DNA of 64,000 nucleotides from Paenibacillus woosongensis (GTDB lineage: Bacteria; Bacillota; Bacilli; Paenibacillales; Paenibacillaceae), in NCBI RefSeq assembly GCF_030122845.1, contig NZ_CP126084.1:3472001-3536000 (forward strand), written 5' to 3'. A model generated the notes under the pieces. The model saw nothing but the letters and a program-made list of their open reading frames with translations, ran no database searches and had not been told where the DNA came from. Within the stretch, counting starts at the first letter, position 1, and each line of letters starts with the position of its first letter. Shown piece by piece: positions 55,689 to 64,000 of the stretch. Position numbers and translations under genes: made by a program.

Positions 55689-56717
55689 GTGAGGAAAGTG
55701 CTTGATGTCGAAAGACCTACTGTCGCAGTTTATAAAAGATACTCGCATTTTCTAGCAATTATGGAGAAGGATAAAGAAGCTTTAGGCTGGGTCATTAATC
55801 ATTTTCTTCAATTACAAACGGAGAAACCAATAGAAGAGGACGTACATTGGCTAAGCTTTTACACTGGCCATAATTTACTGGCTCGGCATTGCAATAATCC
55901 ATTCTTATATATTCAAGAAATAGAAACTAAGCTGGTGTCTTCTCTGACAGACCTAGGCCAATTTATTATAAATTGTATTAATAATGATCAGTTCGTTTAC
56001 ATAAACTGCAACTCTTATTATATACCCAACTCTACATATTACTTAAAACACCATAAGCGCAGCCAAATATTAGTTACAGGATATCATTTGGAAGAGGGAC
56101 TCATCTATTATATGGACTACTCCTTGAGAGGTCATTATGAATTGCTTTCATTGCCGATTTCAAACTTTACCGATGCTGCTATGCAAGGTTTTGTTGGGGA
56201 ACCAAACAACAGAGCTAAAATTCTCGTTATAGAACGAGAGAAGGACGTAAAGTACCAATTTAATATCCGGTTAGCTTATAACTTGCTTAGTGATTATTTG
56301 CATGCCCGCAATACATACGAGAGGTTTTCTGTTTTTCCAAAACCGCGAGATCATGCATTATTTGGGATGGGTATATATAGTGATTTTTCCAGATATATAG
56401 AACTTCTCGGGGAAAACAATACCAAAGTATACCATACTGTTCTGCCGTATCAAGTTTTGATGGAGCACAAACGCTGTTTATCACTGCTTATACAATATTT
56501 AACCGAGCATTCCTATATCGAACACTCAGACGAGCTTATACTGGCTTTTGCAAAAATAGATGAAAAAGCTCTTATTTTAAGAAACACTTACATCAAATAT
56601 CATCTGAGCAAAGACATATCATTAAAAAAACGGCTGCTTTTTCATCTCGACGAAATAAAAAATATGGAATTAGACTCCATTCCGAAATTAATAGCTATTC
56701 TCGAAAAAAGGATTTAA
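55689..56717 (+). CDS. AT-rich gene, product not firmly recognised, faintly BtrH-like
   Basis: A 342-residue soluble protein starting with GTG at 55689 after AAGGAGG, with its own promoter. Base composition is clearly lower in GC than all neighbours (about 35-40% by eye). There is no signal peptide or membrane helix. The middle part (QFVYINCNSYYIPNSTYYLK, about 101-120; then ILVTGYHLEEGLIYYMDYSL) resembles proteins that share the BtrH N-terminal, papain-like fold and occur with peptide antibiotic clusters, but a clear Cys-His pair is not seen and no such cluster is here. Otherwise no function can be given. Likely acquired by transfer. Confidence 0.8.
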   Translation: MRKVLDVERPTVAVYKRYSHFLAIMEKDKEALGWVINHFLQLQTEKPIEEDVHWLSFYTGHNLLARHCNNPFLYIQEIETKLVSSLTDLGQFIINCINNDQFVYINCNSYYIPNSTYYLKHHKRSQILVTGYHLEEGLIYYMDYSLRGHYELLSLPISNFTDAAMQGFVGEPNNRAKILVIEREKDVKYQFNIRLAYNLLSDYLHARNTYERFSVFPKPRDHALFGMGIYSDFSRYIELLGENNTKVYHTVLPYQVLMEHKRCLSLLIQYLTEHSYIEHSDELILAFAKIDEKALILRNTYIKYHLSKDISLKKRLLFHLDEIKNMELDSIPKLIAILEKRI

Positions 56718-57067
56718 TTATTGGATCATTAATATCTTTTGTGAGGATGGTCGGTTTTTTCACTGTTCAAGATTCCATTTCTAGTCAGAATTGAAAGGGC
56801 TTACAACCATGTTACGGTAATTTTCCCCAAAAAAGTTCGCGACCCCTCAAGGTGAACTGTAACCCTGAGAGTAAGTTACAACGACAACGCATCATGGACA
56901 TTAAAGAAGATGACTCCTAATAAGTTTAGGAGTCATCTTCTAACAGCATAGTGTTTTTTTATTCACCGACCACATTAAGGGCCACAGCTCCAAGGTACAG
57001 GCCCAGCGATCTACTTCAATTTAAAATTGGAACAGCACTAGGACCGTTCATAAAAACTTGTTGCAGT
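56718..57067. other. Gene-free stretch between the AT-rich gene and rnpB
   Basis: No convincing gene. It contains a strong hairpin (56905-56941) and a short coding-like scrap in frame before it (KVNCNPESKLQRQRIMDIK) that ends within the hairpin, perhaps a relic. I see no terminal repeats of an insertion sequence. Confidence 0.5.
56905..56941. terminator. Perfect 16-bp hairpin downstream of the AT-rich gene
   Basis: AGAAGATGACTCCTAA pairs perfectly with TTAGGAGTCATCTTCT, 5-base loop. Only a weak T run follows on either strand. It may end transcripts from both sides. Confidence 0.6.
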
Positions 57068-57488
57068 GATGAAAGTTTGCCATAAGCCGGGTTCTGTACC
57101 GTTCGCGGTAATCGGGAACTACCCTCCCGCTAGTAAGTGACAATCATCTATCTAGGCCGTACATTACTGCACGGCTCCAGCGACCAACCTAGACGCGCTT
57201 CGGGCGAAAGCTGCCTGTGCCCGCAGGCGCAAGCTGCGTCTCATTAGGTCTTGCTCCAGGTGGGGTTTACCAGGAACGAAGTCACCAGCGTTCCTCGGGG
57301 TCTCTTACACCTCGGTTCCATCCTTGCCTGTGCACGCCTTGCGGCGGCCATCGGCGGTCCGTTTCTGTGGCACTATCCTTCGGCTCGCGCCGACTGGACA
57401 TTATCCAGCACCCTGCCCTTTGGAGCCCGGACTTTCCTCCCGCGGCTAATAGCCGCCGGCGATTGTCTGTCAAACTTTCGAAGGCAAC
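57068..57488 (-). ncRNA. rnpB: RNase P RNA, type A pattern
   Basis: The RNA of RNase P, which removes 5' leaders from tRNAs. On the minus strand the conserved blocks appear in order: GAAAGTTTG (5' P1), GAGGAAAGTCCGGGCTCC, AGGGCAGGGTGCTGGATAA, GTGCCACAGAAAC, ACCGCCGATGG, GGTAAACCCCACCTGGAGCA, TAGATAGATGATTGTCAC and ACAGAACCCGGCTTATGG, closing with CAAACTTTC (3' P1). The P15 loop and GGGCTCC block follow the ancestral type A (E. coli-like) form, not the Bacillus type B. The 5' end is set from the promoter and the 3' end from P1; each may be off by a few bases. Short translated frames here are not genes. Confidence 0.95.
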
Positions 57489-57495
57489 ATTAAAT

Positions 57496-57524
57496 AGTAT
57501 ACAGGGATTGCCCTGTAATCACAA
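57496..57524 (-). promoter_or_regulatory. Sigma-A promoter of rnpB with palindromic spacer
   Basis: TTGTGA (57524-57519) and TATACT (57501-57496) with a 17-bp spacer. The spacer contains TACAGGGCAATCCCTGTA, a palindrome with 7-bp arms. Confidence 0.75.
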
Positions 57525-57539
57525 GTATAAATCAGCGCC

Positions 57540-57570
57540 AATGCTGACGTTTTCTGCCAATGCCAGCATT
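57540..57570 (-). terminator. Hairpin after the NIF3-family gene
   Basis: A 7-bp stem (AATGCTG with CAGCATT) extended by weaker pairs, 7 bases after the stop. There is no good T run on the minus strand, so termination is uncertain. Confidence 0.35.
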
Positions 57571-57576
57571 TTGACA

Positions 57577-58692
57577 TCAGCGGAATGTAAACGGCTCCGT
57601 GTCGATGGCCGAAGCATGAACCTTTGTCTCATACTTGTGCTCGGCAAACTTATCGGCAAGCCAGGCCGCCACTTTTGCTTTCATGATTTTCTCGGCGTTG
57701 TGCCCTGGATCGATCAAGGTAATACCCGCCATGAGCGCGTCCTGGGCGGTATGATAGTCGATATCGCCGGTAACAAGCACATCCGCACCCCGGAACTGGG
57801 CATGCCTCCAGTAGCGCCCTCCCGAGCCGCCCACGACAGCCGCCTTCTTGATCTGCCGGTTCAAATCCCCTACGACCCGTACGGCCGGAACATCCAGCTT
57901 CTCTTTAACCCGCTCGACAAACGCCTCCAGCGTAACAGGCTCGGCAACCCGGCCGACTCTCCCTAATCCAAGGCTCCGTCCTTTCAAGTCCATTGGATAA
58001 AGATCATAGGCCACTTCTTCATAAGGATGATTTTTGAGCATGGCCTGAATAACCTTATTCCTTACGCTGTCAGTGATAATCGTCTCGATGCGGACTTCCT
58101 CCGCCCGCTCCAGCTTGCCCTGCTCTCCCAGGTATGGTTCGGTTCCCTCCCTAGGCAGAAACGTGCCGTATCCTTCGATATTGAAGCTGCAGTGGCTGTA
58201 GTTGCCGATCCAGCCCGCACCGGCGTTCAGAATCGCATCCAGGACCTTCTGATGGTGATCCTTCGGAACGAAGACGACCAGCTTATAGAGCTTGTCCGTA
58301 TGAATATCTTTCAGCGGAGCCGTGTCTTCAATGCCCAGCGCCTCTGCCATCCAATCATTCATTCCGCCTTCTGTCACATCCAGGTTTGTATGGCTAATAT
58401 AGACGGCGATGTCATTCTTGATCAGCTTCTCGTAGACCTTCCCCATCGGCGTATCGGTCTGCAGACCTGCTAGCGGCCTGTAAATAATCGCATGATGCGC
58501 GATGATTAAATCCGCGCCAAGCGTAATCGCCTCATCGACCACTTCCTCGTTTACATCCAAAGCGATGAGCACACTGCGGATTTCCTTCTGCAGCGTCCCA
58601 AGCTGCAGGCCGATTTTATCGTCCTCCTCAGCGACATGCTTCGGAGCCAGCTGCTCCATATACTGGATTACGGTTTGACCTTTGGCAAGCAT
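57577..58692 (-). CDS. yqfO: NIF3/YqfO family dinuclear-metal protein
   Basis: A 371-residue protein of the Nif3-like family, often labelled GTP cyclohydrolase I type 2, with no settled function. The N-terminal half carries the metal site (LIIAHHAIIYRPL near 64 and HTNLD near 104), a central PII/CutA-like insert follows (about 135-235), and the C-terminal half ends the site with LVTGDIDYHTAQDA and LIDPGHNAEKI. Wording differs slightly from the common DNVGLQVG (DKIGLQLG here). AAGGAGG lies before ATG 58692. It overlaps trmK by 25 bp, as the pair does in Bacillus. Confidence 0.92.
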   Translation of the reverse strand: MLAKGQTVIQYMEQLAPKHVAEEDDKIGLQLGTLQKEIRSVLIALDVNEEVVDEAITLGADLIIAHHAIIYRPLAGLQTDTPMGKVYEKLIKNDIAVYISHTNLDVTEGGMNDWMAEALGIEDTAPLKDIHTDKLYKLVVFVPKDHHQKVLDAILNAGAGWIGNYSHCSFNIEGYGTFLPREGTEPYLGEQGKLERAEEVRIETIITDSVRNKVIQAMLKNHPYEEVAYDLYPMDLKGRSLGLGRVGRVAEPVTLEAFVERVKEKLDVPAVRVVGDLNRQIKKAAVVGGSGGRYWRHAQFRGADVLVTGDIDYHTAQDALMAGITLIDPGHNAEKIMKAKVAAWLADKFAEHKYETKVHASAIDTEPFTFR

Positions 58693-59447
58693 GCCAGCAC
58701 CTCCTTAAGCTGTTTGATTAATATACTTAACTCCTGCTCCTTCTTCTGGGAGGACGGAAGCTGGGAACCCGCGACAGAACGCTGGATTTTCTCCAGTTTG
58801 GAGATTTCGGCATTCCATTTATCGAAGAACACCTCTCCTGCCTGCGCAGATAATCTCGGTCCCATCATTAACAACAATTCCTTCGTTAACGCTGCGCCGC
58901 TATTGGCATCACCCTGCCCTTGCTGCAGCAGCTTTTCCTTGTACAGCTCCTCATTCAGTCCGGCTGCACCCGGGACGGCATCCGCCGTAATGATCTCGTA
59001 GATCTTCCCGTCCTCCGCCACGATCGCCTCATCAGTAACATACCAATCATGCTCCAGCAGCCAGCGCCTGACGAAATCCTCCCCAACATTAGGCTGTAAA
59101 ATGAGCCGCTTAACTCCTGCAAGCTTATCTACTCCCGCCTCTAATATGGAGCTGATTAAGGCGCCTCCCATACCCGCAATCGTAATCGCGTCCACTTCGC
59201 CGGGAGCAATCACCTCCAAACCGTCTCCCTTGCGGACGGATACCGATTGACTTAGTCCCGCTTCCGCTACCTGTCTTCTCGCAGCCTCCAGCGGCCCGTC
59301 ATTGACCTCTCCGGCAACGGCAGATACCGCTGCACCGTGCTTTACTGCCCATACGGGCAGCAGCGCATGATCGGAGCCAATATCTGCAAAACGGCAGCCC
59401 GGAGGCAATCTGTCCGCGATATGCTGTAACCTTGATGATAATTTCAT
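58668..59447 (-). CDS. trmK: tRNA (adenine22-N1)-methyltransferase TrmK
   Basis: TrmK methylates A22 of tRNA with SAM. The 259-residue product has motif I CRFADIGSDHALLPVWAV (about 18-35), the catalytic-region motif ITIAGMGGALISSILEAG (about 88-105), LQPNVGEDFVRRWLLEH and a C-terminal coiled coil (about 195-250). ATG 59447 begins MKLSSRLQHIADRLPPG as in the family; the ribosome site is GGAGGGAG about 11 bases upstream. Confidence 0.93.
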   Translation of the reverse strand: MKLSSRLQHIADRLPPGCRFADIGSDHALLPVWAVKHGAAVSAVAGEVNDGPLEAARRQVAEAGLSQSVSVRKGDGLEVIAPGEVDAITIAGMGGALISSILEAGVDKLAGVKRLILQPNVGEDFVRRWLLEHDWYVTDEAIVAEDGKIYEIITADAVPGAAGLNEELYKEKLLQQGQGDANSGAALTKELLLMMGPRLSAQAGEVFFDKWNAEISKLEKIQRSVAGSQLPSSQKKEQELSILIKQLKEVLACLPKVKP

Positions 59448-59585
59448 CCGAGTAATTACTCCCTCCATCCAACAAATATCCGCACCATTTTCATTTGCAT
59501 TGGGCCAGGAAAAAAGCTAAAATAAAATCAGCAAGAAAAAATAGGAAAAAAGTAAAACTAATGTAAACCATATGCCGCTTTCCTG

Positions 59586-59619
59586 AAAAAAAAGACCTTT
59601 CTGCTGCTGCAGAAGGGTC
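59586..59619 (-). terminator. Terminator after sigA
   Basis: An 11-bp stem with one G-T pair (59594-59604 with 59609-59619) and a 4-base loop, followed by eight T on the minus strand. Confidence 0.92.
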
Positions 59620-59632
59620 AGGGTTGCACGAC

Positions 59633-60760
59633 CTATTCCAAGAAATCCTTCAACCGTTTACTGCGGCTAGGATGGCGAAGTTTGCGCAATGCTTTCGCTT
59701 CGATTTGACGAATTCTTTCCCGTGTCACGCCAAATACTTTGCCGACTTCCTCCAGCGTTCTCGTCCGGCCATCATCCAGGCCGAAGCGCAGGCGCAGGAC
59801 GTTCTCTTCCCGCTCGGTCAACGTATCCAGCACATCCTCCAACTGCTCCTTCAGCAGCTCATAAGCCGCGGCATCCGCAGGAGCCAACGCCTCCTGATCC
59901 TCAATGAAGTCTCCCAGATGCGAATCATCTTCTTCGCCGATCGGCGTTTCCAGCGATACGGGTTCTTGTGCTATTTTCATGATCTCACGAACTTTTTCAA
60001 CGCTAAGCTCCATCTCCGCTGCAATTTCTTCCGGCGTCGGTTCGCGCCCCAGCTCCTGCAGCAATTGACGAGAAACGCGGATTAGCTTATTGATCGTCTC
60101 GACCATATGCACCGGAATGCGGATCGTACGGGCTTGGTCGGCGATGGCCCGCGTGATGGCCTGGCGAATCCACCATGTCGCATAGGTACTGAATTTAAAG
60201 CCCTTCTTGAAGTCGAACTTCTCCACCGCTTTAATCAAACCCATGTTTCCTTCTTGAATCAAATCCAGAAAGAGCATGCCGCGGCCTACATAACGTTTCG
60301 CAATGCTGACCACGAGTCTGAGGTTAGCTTCAGCTAGACGGCGCTTCGCTTCCTCGTCGCCGTTCTCAATGCGTTTGGCCAGCTCGATTTCGTCATCGGC
60401 TGAGAGCAGAGGCACTCTGCCGATTTCCTTTAAATACATGCGTACCGGGTCGTTGATTTTGATGCCGGGAGGCAATGTCAAATCATCATCAAAGCTGAAT
60501 TCGTCGCCGTCGCTGCGACCTTCATCATCGCCGCGATGGCCGAGCTCATCATCGCCGTCATTTACAACATCTATTCCCAAATCCCCTAAATGCTCAAAAA
60601 ACTCGTCCATTTGCTCAGGATCCTGATCGAAAGGCGAAAGCTTCTCCATAATTTCTTTATATGTTAACGAAGATCTTTTCTTGCCTAGTTCCACCAGCTG
60701 ATCTTTGACCTGGTCCAATGTCAGTTCTGTCTCAGATTCCGTATGCTGATCATTCGCCAT
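59633..60760 (-). CDS. sigA: Primary RNA polymerase sigma factor SigA
   Basis: The housekeeping sigma factor, 375 residues. It has region 1.1 (about 10-60), an acidic linker, region 1.2 ([19 protein letters not shown]), region 2 ([18 protein letters not shown], then [19 protein letters not shown]), region 3 and region 4 ([20 protein letters not shown]) complete to the end. ATG 60760 follows GGAGGG; the frame to 60787 runs through that site. It follows dnaG by 45 bp in the macromolecular synthesis operon and ends at a strong terminator. Confidence 0.98.
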   Translation of the reverse strand: MANDQHTESETELTLDQVKDQLVELGKKRSSLTYKEIMEKLSPFDQDPEQMDEFFEHLGDLGIDVVNDGDDELGHRGDDEGRSDGDEFSFDDDLTLPPGIKINDPVRMYLKEIGRVPLLSADDEIELAKRIENGDEEAKRRLAEANLRLVVSIAKRYVGRGMLFLDLIQEGNMGLIKAVEKFDFKKGFKFSTYATWWIRQAITRAIADQARTIRIPVHMVETINKLIRVSRQLLQELGREPTPEEIAAEMELSVEKVREIMKIAQEPVSLETPIGEEDDSHLGDFIEDQEALAPADAAAYELLKEQLEDVLDTLTEREENVLRLRFGLDDGRTRTLEEVGKVFGVTRERIRQIEAKALRKLRHPSRSKRLKDFLE

Positions 60761-60805
60761 ACTTGACTCCCTCCTCCCTAGAAACATCCGCGAAAATTCA
60801 TCCAG

Positions 60806-62626
60806 CTATTGTCTCTCTAGGGCTATAATCTCACTTGCAATTTGTGCCGCTCGCAGAAAATCCCCGGCACGCTCCGCCGAAACCATTTCTTCCTTCTTAC
60901 GCTGAATTTGGGCCTGCAGCGGAACACGCTTAATTTCCCGGATACAGTCGTCCAGCTCCTGAGTCGTCCATTCCTCCGGAGTATCCATCATCGCGATGGA
61001 TGTGACGGCCTGCTCCAGCCGTTCATCCTGCAAAGATGAAATGAAACGGCTGACATCCGGCGCTTTCCCCCCTGCGTAATAGGCGTATAGATAAGCAGCA
61101 ATCGCCGCATGATCATTGATGTTAAAACTATCTCCAAGACGATCGCCAACATAGCGGGCGACTTCCTCATCCTGAAGCATGAAGGATAACAATCTCCGTT
61201 CCGCGACATGATAAGCAGGCAGTAAAGTCGGCATGGATGCCTTGCCTTTTTTATGCCTAACATTATTCCACCTTTTGGCGTTATTATCCCCATGGGATGA
61301 CCTTTTTTGCATGTCTTGACGGAATTGATTGCATTCCTGTTTCAAGCTATCAAATGAAACCTGCAGTTCGGCAGACAATTCCTTCAAATAAATCTCCCGC
61401 TCTGTCGGCGACGGCAGAGGCGCGATGACTTCCAGAGCATCTTTGATGTATGCGACCTTTCCATCTTCTTCTAGCAGTATATGGTTTTTTTTCAGATATA
61501 TAAGCTTAAATTTAACCGCTGAAACAGCGCCATCCAAGACTTGCAATCTGAACCTCTCGGCCCCGTATTTACGAATGAACTCATCAGGGTCAAGTCCTTC
61601 ACTGAGCAGTGAAATTTTAATTTGGAAGCCTGCGGCCTCCAGTATCGGGATACTCTTCAAGGCTGCGGCTTGTCCGGCATTGTCGCCGTCATAGCAGACG
61701 ATGATTTCGTCCGCGAGTGTTCTCATGATGCTGGCGTGGCTTTCGGTAAGCGCGGTCCCCATCGTAGCAACACCATTATGGACCCCGGCCTCCCATGCGC
61801 TAATGACGTCGCCGTATCCTTCGAATAATACGATCTGACGCGATTTGCGGATTTCCGTTTTGGCCTGATGAAGATTATAGAGCGTTCGGCTCTTGGTAAA
61901 TAACCTGCTCTCCGGAGAATTTAAATATTTGGGCTGGCCTTCCCCAAGTATCCGGCCCGCAAAAGCGATCACTTTGCCGCTCCGGTTATGCAAGGGAAAG
62001 ATGATCCGGTCGCGAAAGCGGTCAACAAATCCTGATCCGTCTTGCTTGGACGATAATAAACCGCCTTTCTCCATGGCACTGAGATCAAACGAGCGCTTCT
62101 CCAGGAACTGGACAAGCGTATCCCAGCGTGCCGGGGCATAACCGATTTGGAATGTGTCGATGGCCTTATCGCTAAACCCCCTTGACTTCAAATAGTCCAT
62201 GGCCGGTTTGCCATGCTCTGTATTGTTCAGTAGAAAATGATACAGCTTGGAAGACCATTCGTAGGCCTGCAGTAATTGTTCCATCTCCCGGCTTACAGGG
62301 GCGCTCCCTGCCCGGAAGGCACTGTCCTGAAAGGGGATATGGGCCTCTTCCGCCATGACTTTGACAGCTTCGGGGAAGGATAATCCTTCGATTTCCATCC
62401 TAAATCTGATGGCATTTCCGCCTTTGCCGCAGCCATAGCAGTGGAACATTTGCCGTTCGGGCGTCACCGTAAATGACGGCGTCTTCTCCGAATGAAAAGG
62501 GCAAAGACCTTTCATATATTTGCCCTGTCTAGTTAGATGAACGTGCTTGCCTACCGTATCGACGATATCATGCTGCTGCAAGACCGCCTCGATGATCTCC
62601 TCCGGAATTCCTCGTCCGGTACTCAT
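60806..62626 (-). CDS. dnaG: DNA primase DnaG
   Basis: DnaG makes RNA primers for replication. The 606-residue product has the CHC2 zinc finger (Cys42, His45, Cys63, Cys66), the primase core, the TOPRIM domain (VLFEGYGDVISAWEAGVHNG near 265 and VCYDGDNAGQAA near 310) and a C-terminal helicase-binding domain. The frame extends 57 codons upstream to 62797 over yqxD, but ATG 62626 has AAGGTGG and matches the family start (MSTGRGIPEEII). Confidence 0.97.
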   Translation of the reverse strand: MSTGRGIPEEIIEAVLQQHDIVDTVGKHVHLTRQGKYMKGLCPFHSEKTPSFTVTPERQMFHCYGCGKGGNAIRFRMEIEGLSFPEAVKVMAEEAHIPFQDSAFRAGSAPVSREMEQLLQAYEWSSKLYHFLLNNTEHGKPAMDYLKSRGFSDKAIDTFQIGYAPARWDTLVQFLEKRSFDLSAMEKGGLLSSKQDGSGFVDRFRDRIIFPLHNRSGKVIAFAGRILGEGQPKYLNSPESRLFTKSRTLYNLHQAKTEIRKSRQIVLFEGYGDVISAWEAGVHNGVATMGTALTESHASIMRTLADEIIVCYDGDNAGQAAALKSIPILEAAGFQIKISLLSEGLDPDEFIRKYGAERFRLQVLDGAVSAVKFKLIYLKKNHILLEEDGKVAYIKDALEVIAPLPSPTEREIYLKELSAELQVSFDSLKQECNQFRQDMQKRSSHGDNNAKRWNNVRHKKGKASMPTLLPAYHVAERRLLSFMLQDEEVARYVGDRLGDSFNINDHAAIAAYLYAYYAGGKAPDVSRFISSLQDERLEQAVTSIAMMDTPEEWTTQELDDCIREIKRVPLQAQIQRKKEEMVSAERAGDFLRAAQIASEIIALERQ

Positions 62627-62669
62627 CCAAACCACCTTCATCTCTATATAACACGTAAATAGTAATTCG

Positions 62670-63131
62670 CTAAAATTGTACATTCTCCTGCATATCTCGC
62701 AAAACTTTTGACAACGCGTCAATAAACTTCTTGCGGTCATCGTCCGTAAAAGGCTTTGGCCCTTTGAAATACCGTCCGCCGCGCCGTGCTTTGGCATGAT
62801 GGTGACGACGTTCCAGCAAATAATCTATATTGCCGGGGTGATACTCCTCCCCTCTAGGCGACAAGATCCGGCACGATTTGGCTAAAGCCAAAGCAGCAAG
62901 TCCATAATCCTGCGTAATGACGATATCTTCCTTGGCAATATGGTTGGCAATGTACAAATCCGCGCTTTGCTGGCTGCGGTCAACCTGAACAATGGTAACC
63001 CCCGAGACCTGCTTGATCACATGGTCATAGGAGGATACCATCAATACGCCAACTCCGAACTTTGCAGCTGTAGCAGCGATTTCAGCCTTGACGGGACAGG
63101 AGTCTCCGTCAACGACGATCCGTGTATTCAT
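62670..63131 (-). CDS. yqxD: YaiI/YqxD family protein (DUF188)
   Basis: A 153-residue protein of the YaiI/YqxD family, related to PIN-like nuclease folds. It has acidic motifs RIVVDGDSCPVKAEI (about 4-18), ADLYIANHIAKEDIVITQDYG (split around 58-78) with conserved aspartates, and the basic RRHHHAKARRGGRYFKGPK (about 107). The biochemical role is not established. ATG 63131 has AAGGACGGGAG upstream. It lies between glyS and dnaG, as in Bacillus. Confidence 0.92.
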   Translation of the reverse strand: MNTRIVVDGDSCPVKAEIAATAAKFGVGVLMVSSYDHVIKQVSGVTIVQVDRSQQSADLYIANHIAKEDIVITQDYGLAALALAKSCRILSPRGEEYHPGNIDYLLERRHHHAKARRGGRYFKGPKPFTDDDRKKFIDALSKVLRDMQENVQF

Positions 63132-63165
63132 CAGACTCCCGTCCTTCAAAACCTTATTAATGCTA

Positions 63166-64000
63166 TTATGCCCAAACCAGCTTGCTGAAATCAGCAAACA
63201 TGCTCAAATCCTCGTCGATCGCTTTAAGCAGGGCCAGACGATTCGCGCGCACCGTCTCATCTTCGGCCATAACCATAACGTTATCGAAGAATAAGGTGAT
63301 GCTTCCCTTCAGGCCGGAAATCAGTTCCAGCGCTTTCTTTGCATCCCGCTGCTCCAATGCTTCGCGGTATGCCGCAGTGACCGATTTCCAAGCTTCATAA
63401 AGCTCGGATTCCGCCGGCTCGTTCAACAGATCCGAGCGGACTTTCAACGCCGAAGCCTTTGCTGCCAGATTGCTGACTCTTCCGAACGACTCGACCGTCG
63501 TCTTGAAATCATCCTGTCCGCTCACCGCAGCCATCAGCGTCTCGCCTCTGGACACGACGGAAACGACATCATCGTAGCCTGCGGAAATGACGGCATCTAC
63601 AACATCATAACGCACATGATCGGATAGAGTTTTCTTAATGCGCAGTCCGAAGAAATCGGTAAGATCCTTCAGAATCTCGTCCTTCGTCCGTTTCAGCTCA
63701 TGGAAATGCTCATGCGTCTCAAGTGCGATATCGAACAGCACCGGGAGAGCAAGCAAGAGCTTGTGCTCCAGGATGATCTGCACGATACCGGCGGCCTGGC
63801 GGCGAAGGCCATACGGATCCTGTGATCCCGTTGGAACGATGCCGATGGAGAAGCAGCCTGCGATCGTATCGATTTTGTCGGCAATGCTCACAATCGAACC
63901 TACCTCGGACGCCGGAACCGCATCCCCGGCAAATCTCGGCTGGTAATGCTGGAAGATCGCTTTGGCTACACCCTCGGGTTCTCCCGCTTTGCGCGCATAA
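63166..64000 (-). CDS. glyS: Glycyl-tRNA synthetase beta subunit, 5' end missing
   Basis: The beta subunit of the bacterial tetrameric glycyl-tRNA synthetase. The frame is open through the right window edge, beginning YARKAGEPEGVAKAIFQHYQ, so only the C-terminal 277 or so residues are seen. VSIADKIDTIAGCFSIG and PTGSQDPYGLRRQAAGIVQI are family signatures, followed by the anticodon-binding-like DALR region to the stop. The GTG at 63891 is internal, not a start. glyQ is expected just outside the window. Confidence 0.96.
   Translation of the reverse strand, partial: YARKAGEPEGVAKAIFQHYQPRFAGDAVPASEVGSIVSIADKIDTIAGCFSIGIVPTGSQDPYGLRRQAAGIVQIILEHKLLLALPVLFDIALETHEHFHELKRTKDEILKDLTDFFGLRIKKTLSDHVRYDVVDAVISAGYDDVVSVVSRGETLMAAVSGQDDFKTTVESFGRVSNLAAKASALKVRSDLLNEPAESELYEAWKSVTAAYREALEQRDAKKALELISGLKGSITLFFDNVMVMAEDETVRANRLALLKAIDEDLSMFADFSKLVWA

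Noticed and set aside
56718..56910. Transposase remnant
   Set aside because: The coding-like scrap is too short to assign, and no terminal repeats or other transposase motifs are visible.
57217..57966. Long plus-strand reading frame over rnpB and the start of the NIF3-family gene
   Set aside because: It is antisense to a clear RNase P RNA and to a conserved coding gene, and its protein has no recognisable family features.
62627..62797. N-terminal extension of dnaG
   Set aside because: It overlaps yqxD, and the family start with a ribosome site is at 62626.

Overview
The window looks like a chromosome segment of a spore-forming Firmicute of the Paenibacillus type. The evidence is the sporulation genes (spoIIGA, sigE, sigG, spoVD, spoVE, rsfA, ylmC, a YlaJ-type lipoprotein), strong AGGAGG ribosome sites, frequent TTG/GTG starts, a meso-DAP type MurE (DNPR motif), bacillithiol synthesis (bshC), and gene order close to Bacillus but with Paenibacillus-like differences. 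Base composition is about 50-55% GC by eye except for one clearly AT-rich gene. The genus is inferred from gene content, not from a database match.

Region 1 (1-26,100, all minus strand) is the division and cell wall (dcw) cluster. Read in the direction of transcription: mraZ, rsmH, ftsL, pbpB, spoVD, murE, murF, mraY, murD, spoVE, murG, murB, murA, divIB, ftsA, ftsZ. It is followed by spoIIGA-sigE-sigG and the ylm block ylmC, pgeF (ylmD), ylmE, sepF, ylmG, ylmH (cut by the window edge). Together they make lipid II, build the divisome, switch to sporulation-specific septum and cortex synthesis, and start the mother-cell and forespore sigma cascade. Regulatory sites visible here include a sigma-A promoter with three MraZ boxes before mraZ, a sigma-H-like/sigma-A promoter pair before ftsAZ, and a long-spacer spoIIG promoter with Spo0A-box-like sites.

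Region 2 (26,200-37,550, minus) holds metabolic and transport genes: ahcY, bshC, an oligopeptide ABC operon oppABCDF, a DUF3397 membrane protein, panE and the prespore regulator rsfA.

Region 3 (37,860-55,500, both strands) is mixed: a DUF2626 protein, a coiled-coil secreted protein, an orphan solute-binding protein, the yla block (phoH-like ylaK, ylaJ, ylaH, typA), an LCP cell wall ligase, two divergent TerC-type membrane proteins, the tRNA thiolation pair nifZ-thiI, a lytic transglycosylase and small conserved proteins. It ends with a secreted subtilisin-like protease that has an unusual N-terminal part.

Region 4 (55,600-64,000) begins with an isolated AT-rich gene of unknown role. Then comes rnpB on the minus strand, whose sequence follows the ancestral type A pattern and not the Bacillus type B pattern. 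The macromolecular synthesis block follows: glyS (cut by the window edge), yqxD, dnaG, sigA, trmK and a NIF3-family gene, all minus.

Most of the window is ordinary core genome. The parts most worth a second look are the AT-rich gene at 55689-56717, the protease with a sensor-like N-terminus, the coiled-coil protein at 38249-39340, the type A rnpB, and several hairpins or palindromes at translation starts and promoters. I see no CRISPR array, tRNA, rRNA, insertion sequence or phage genes.
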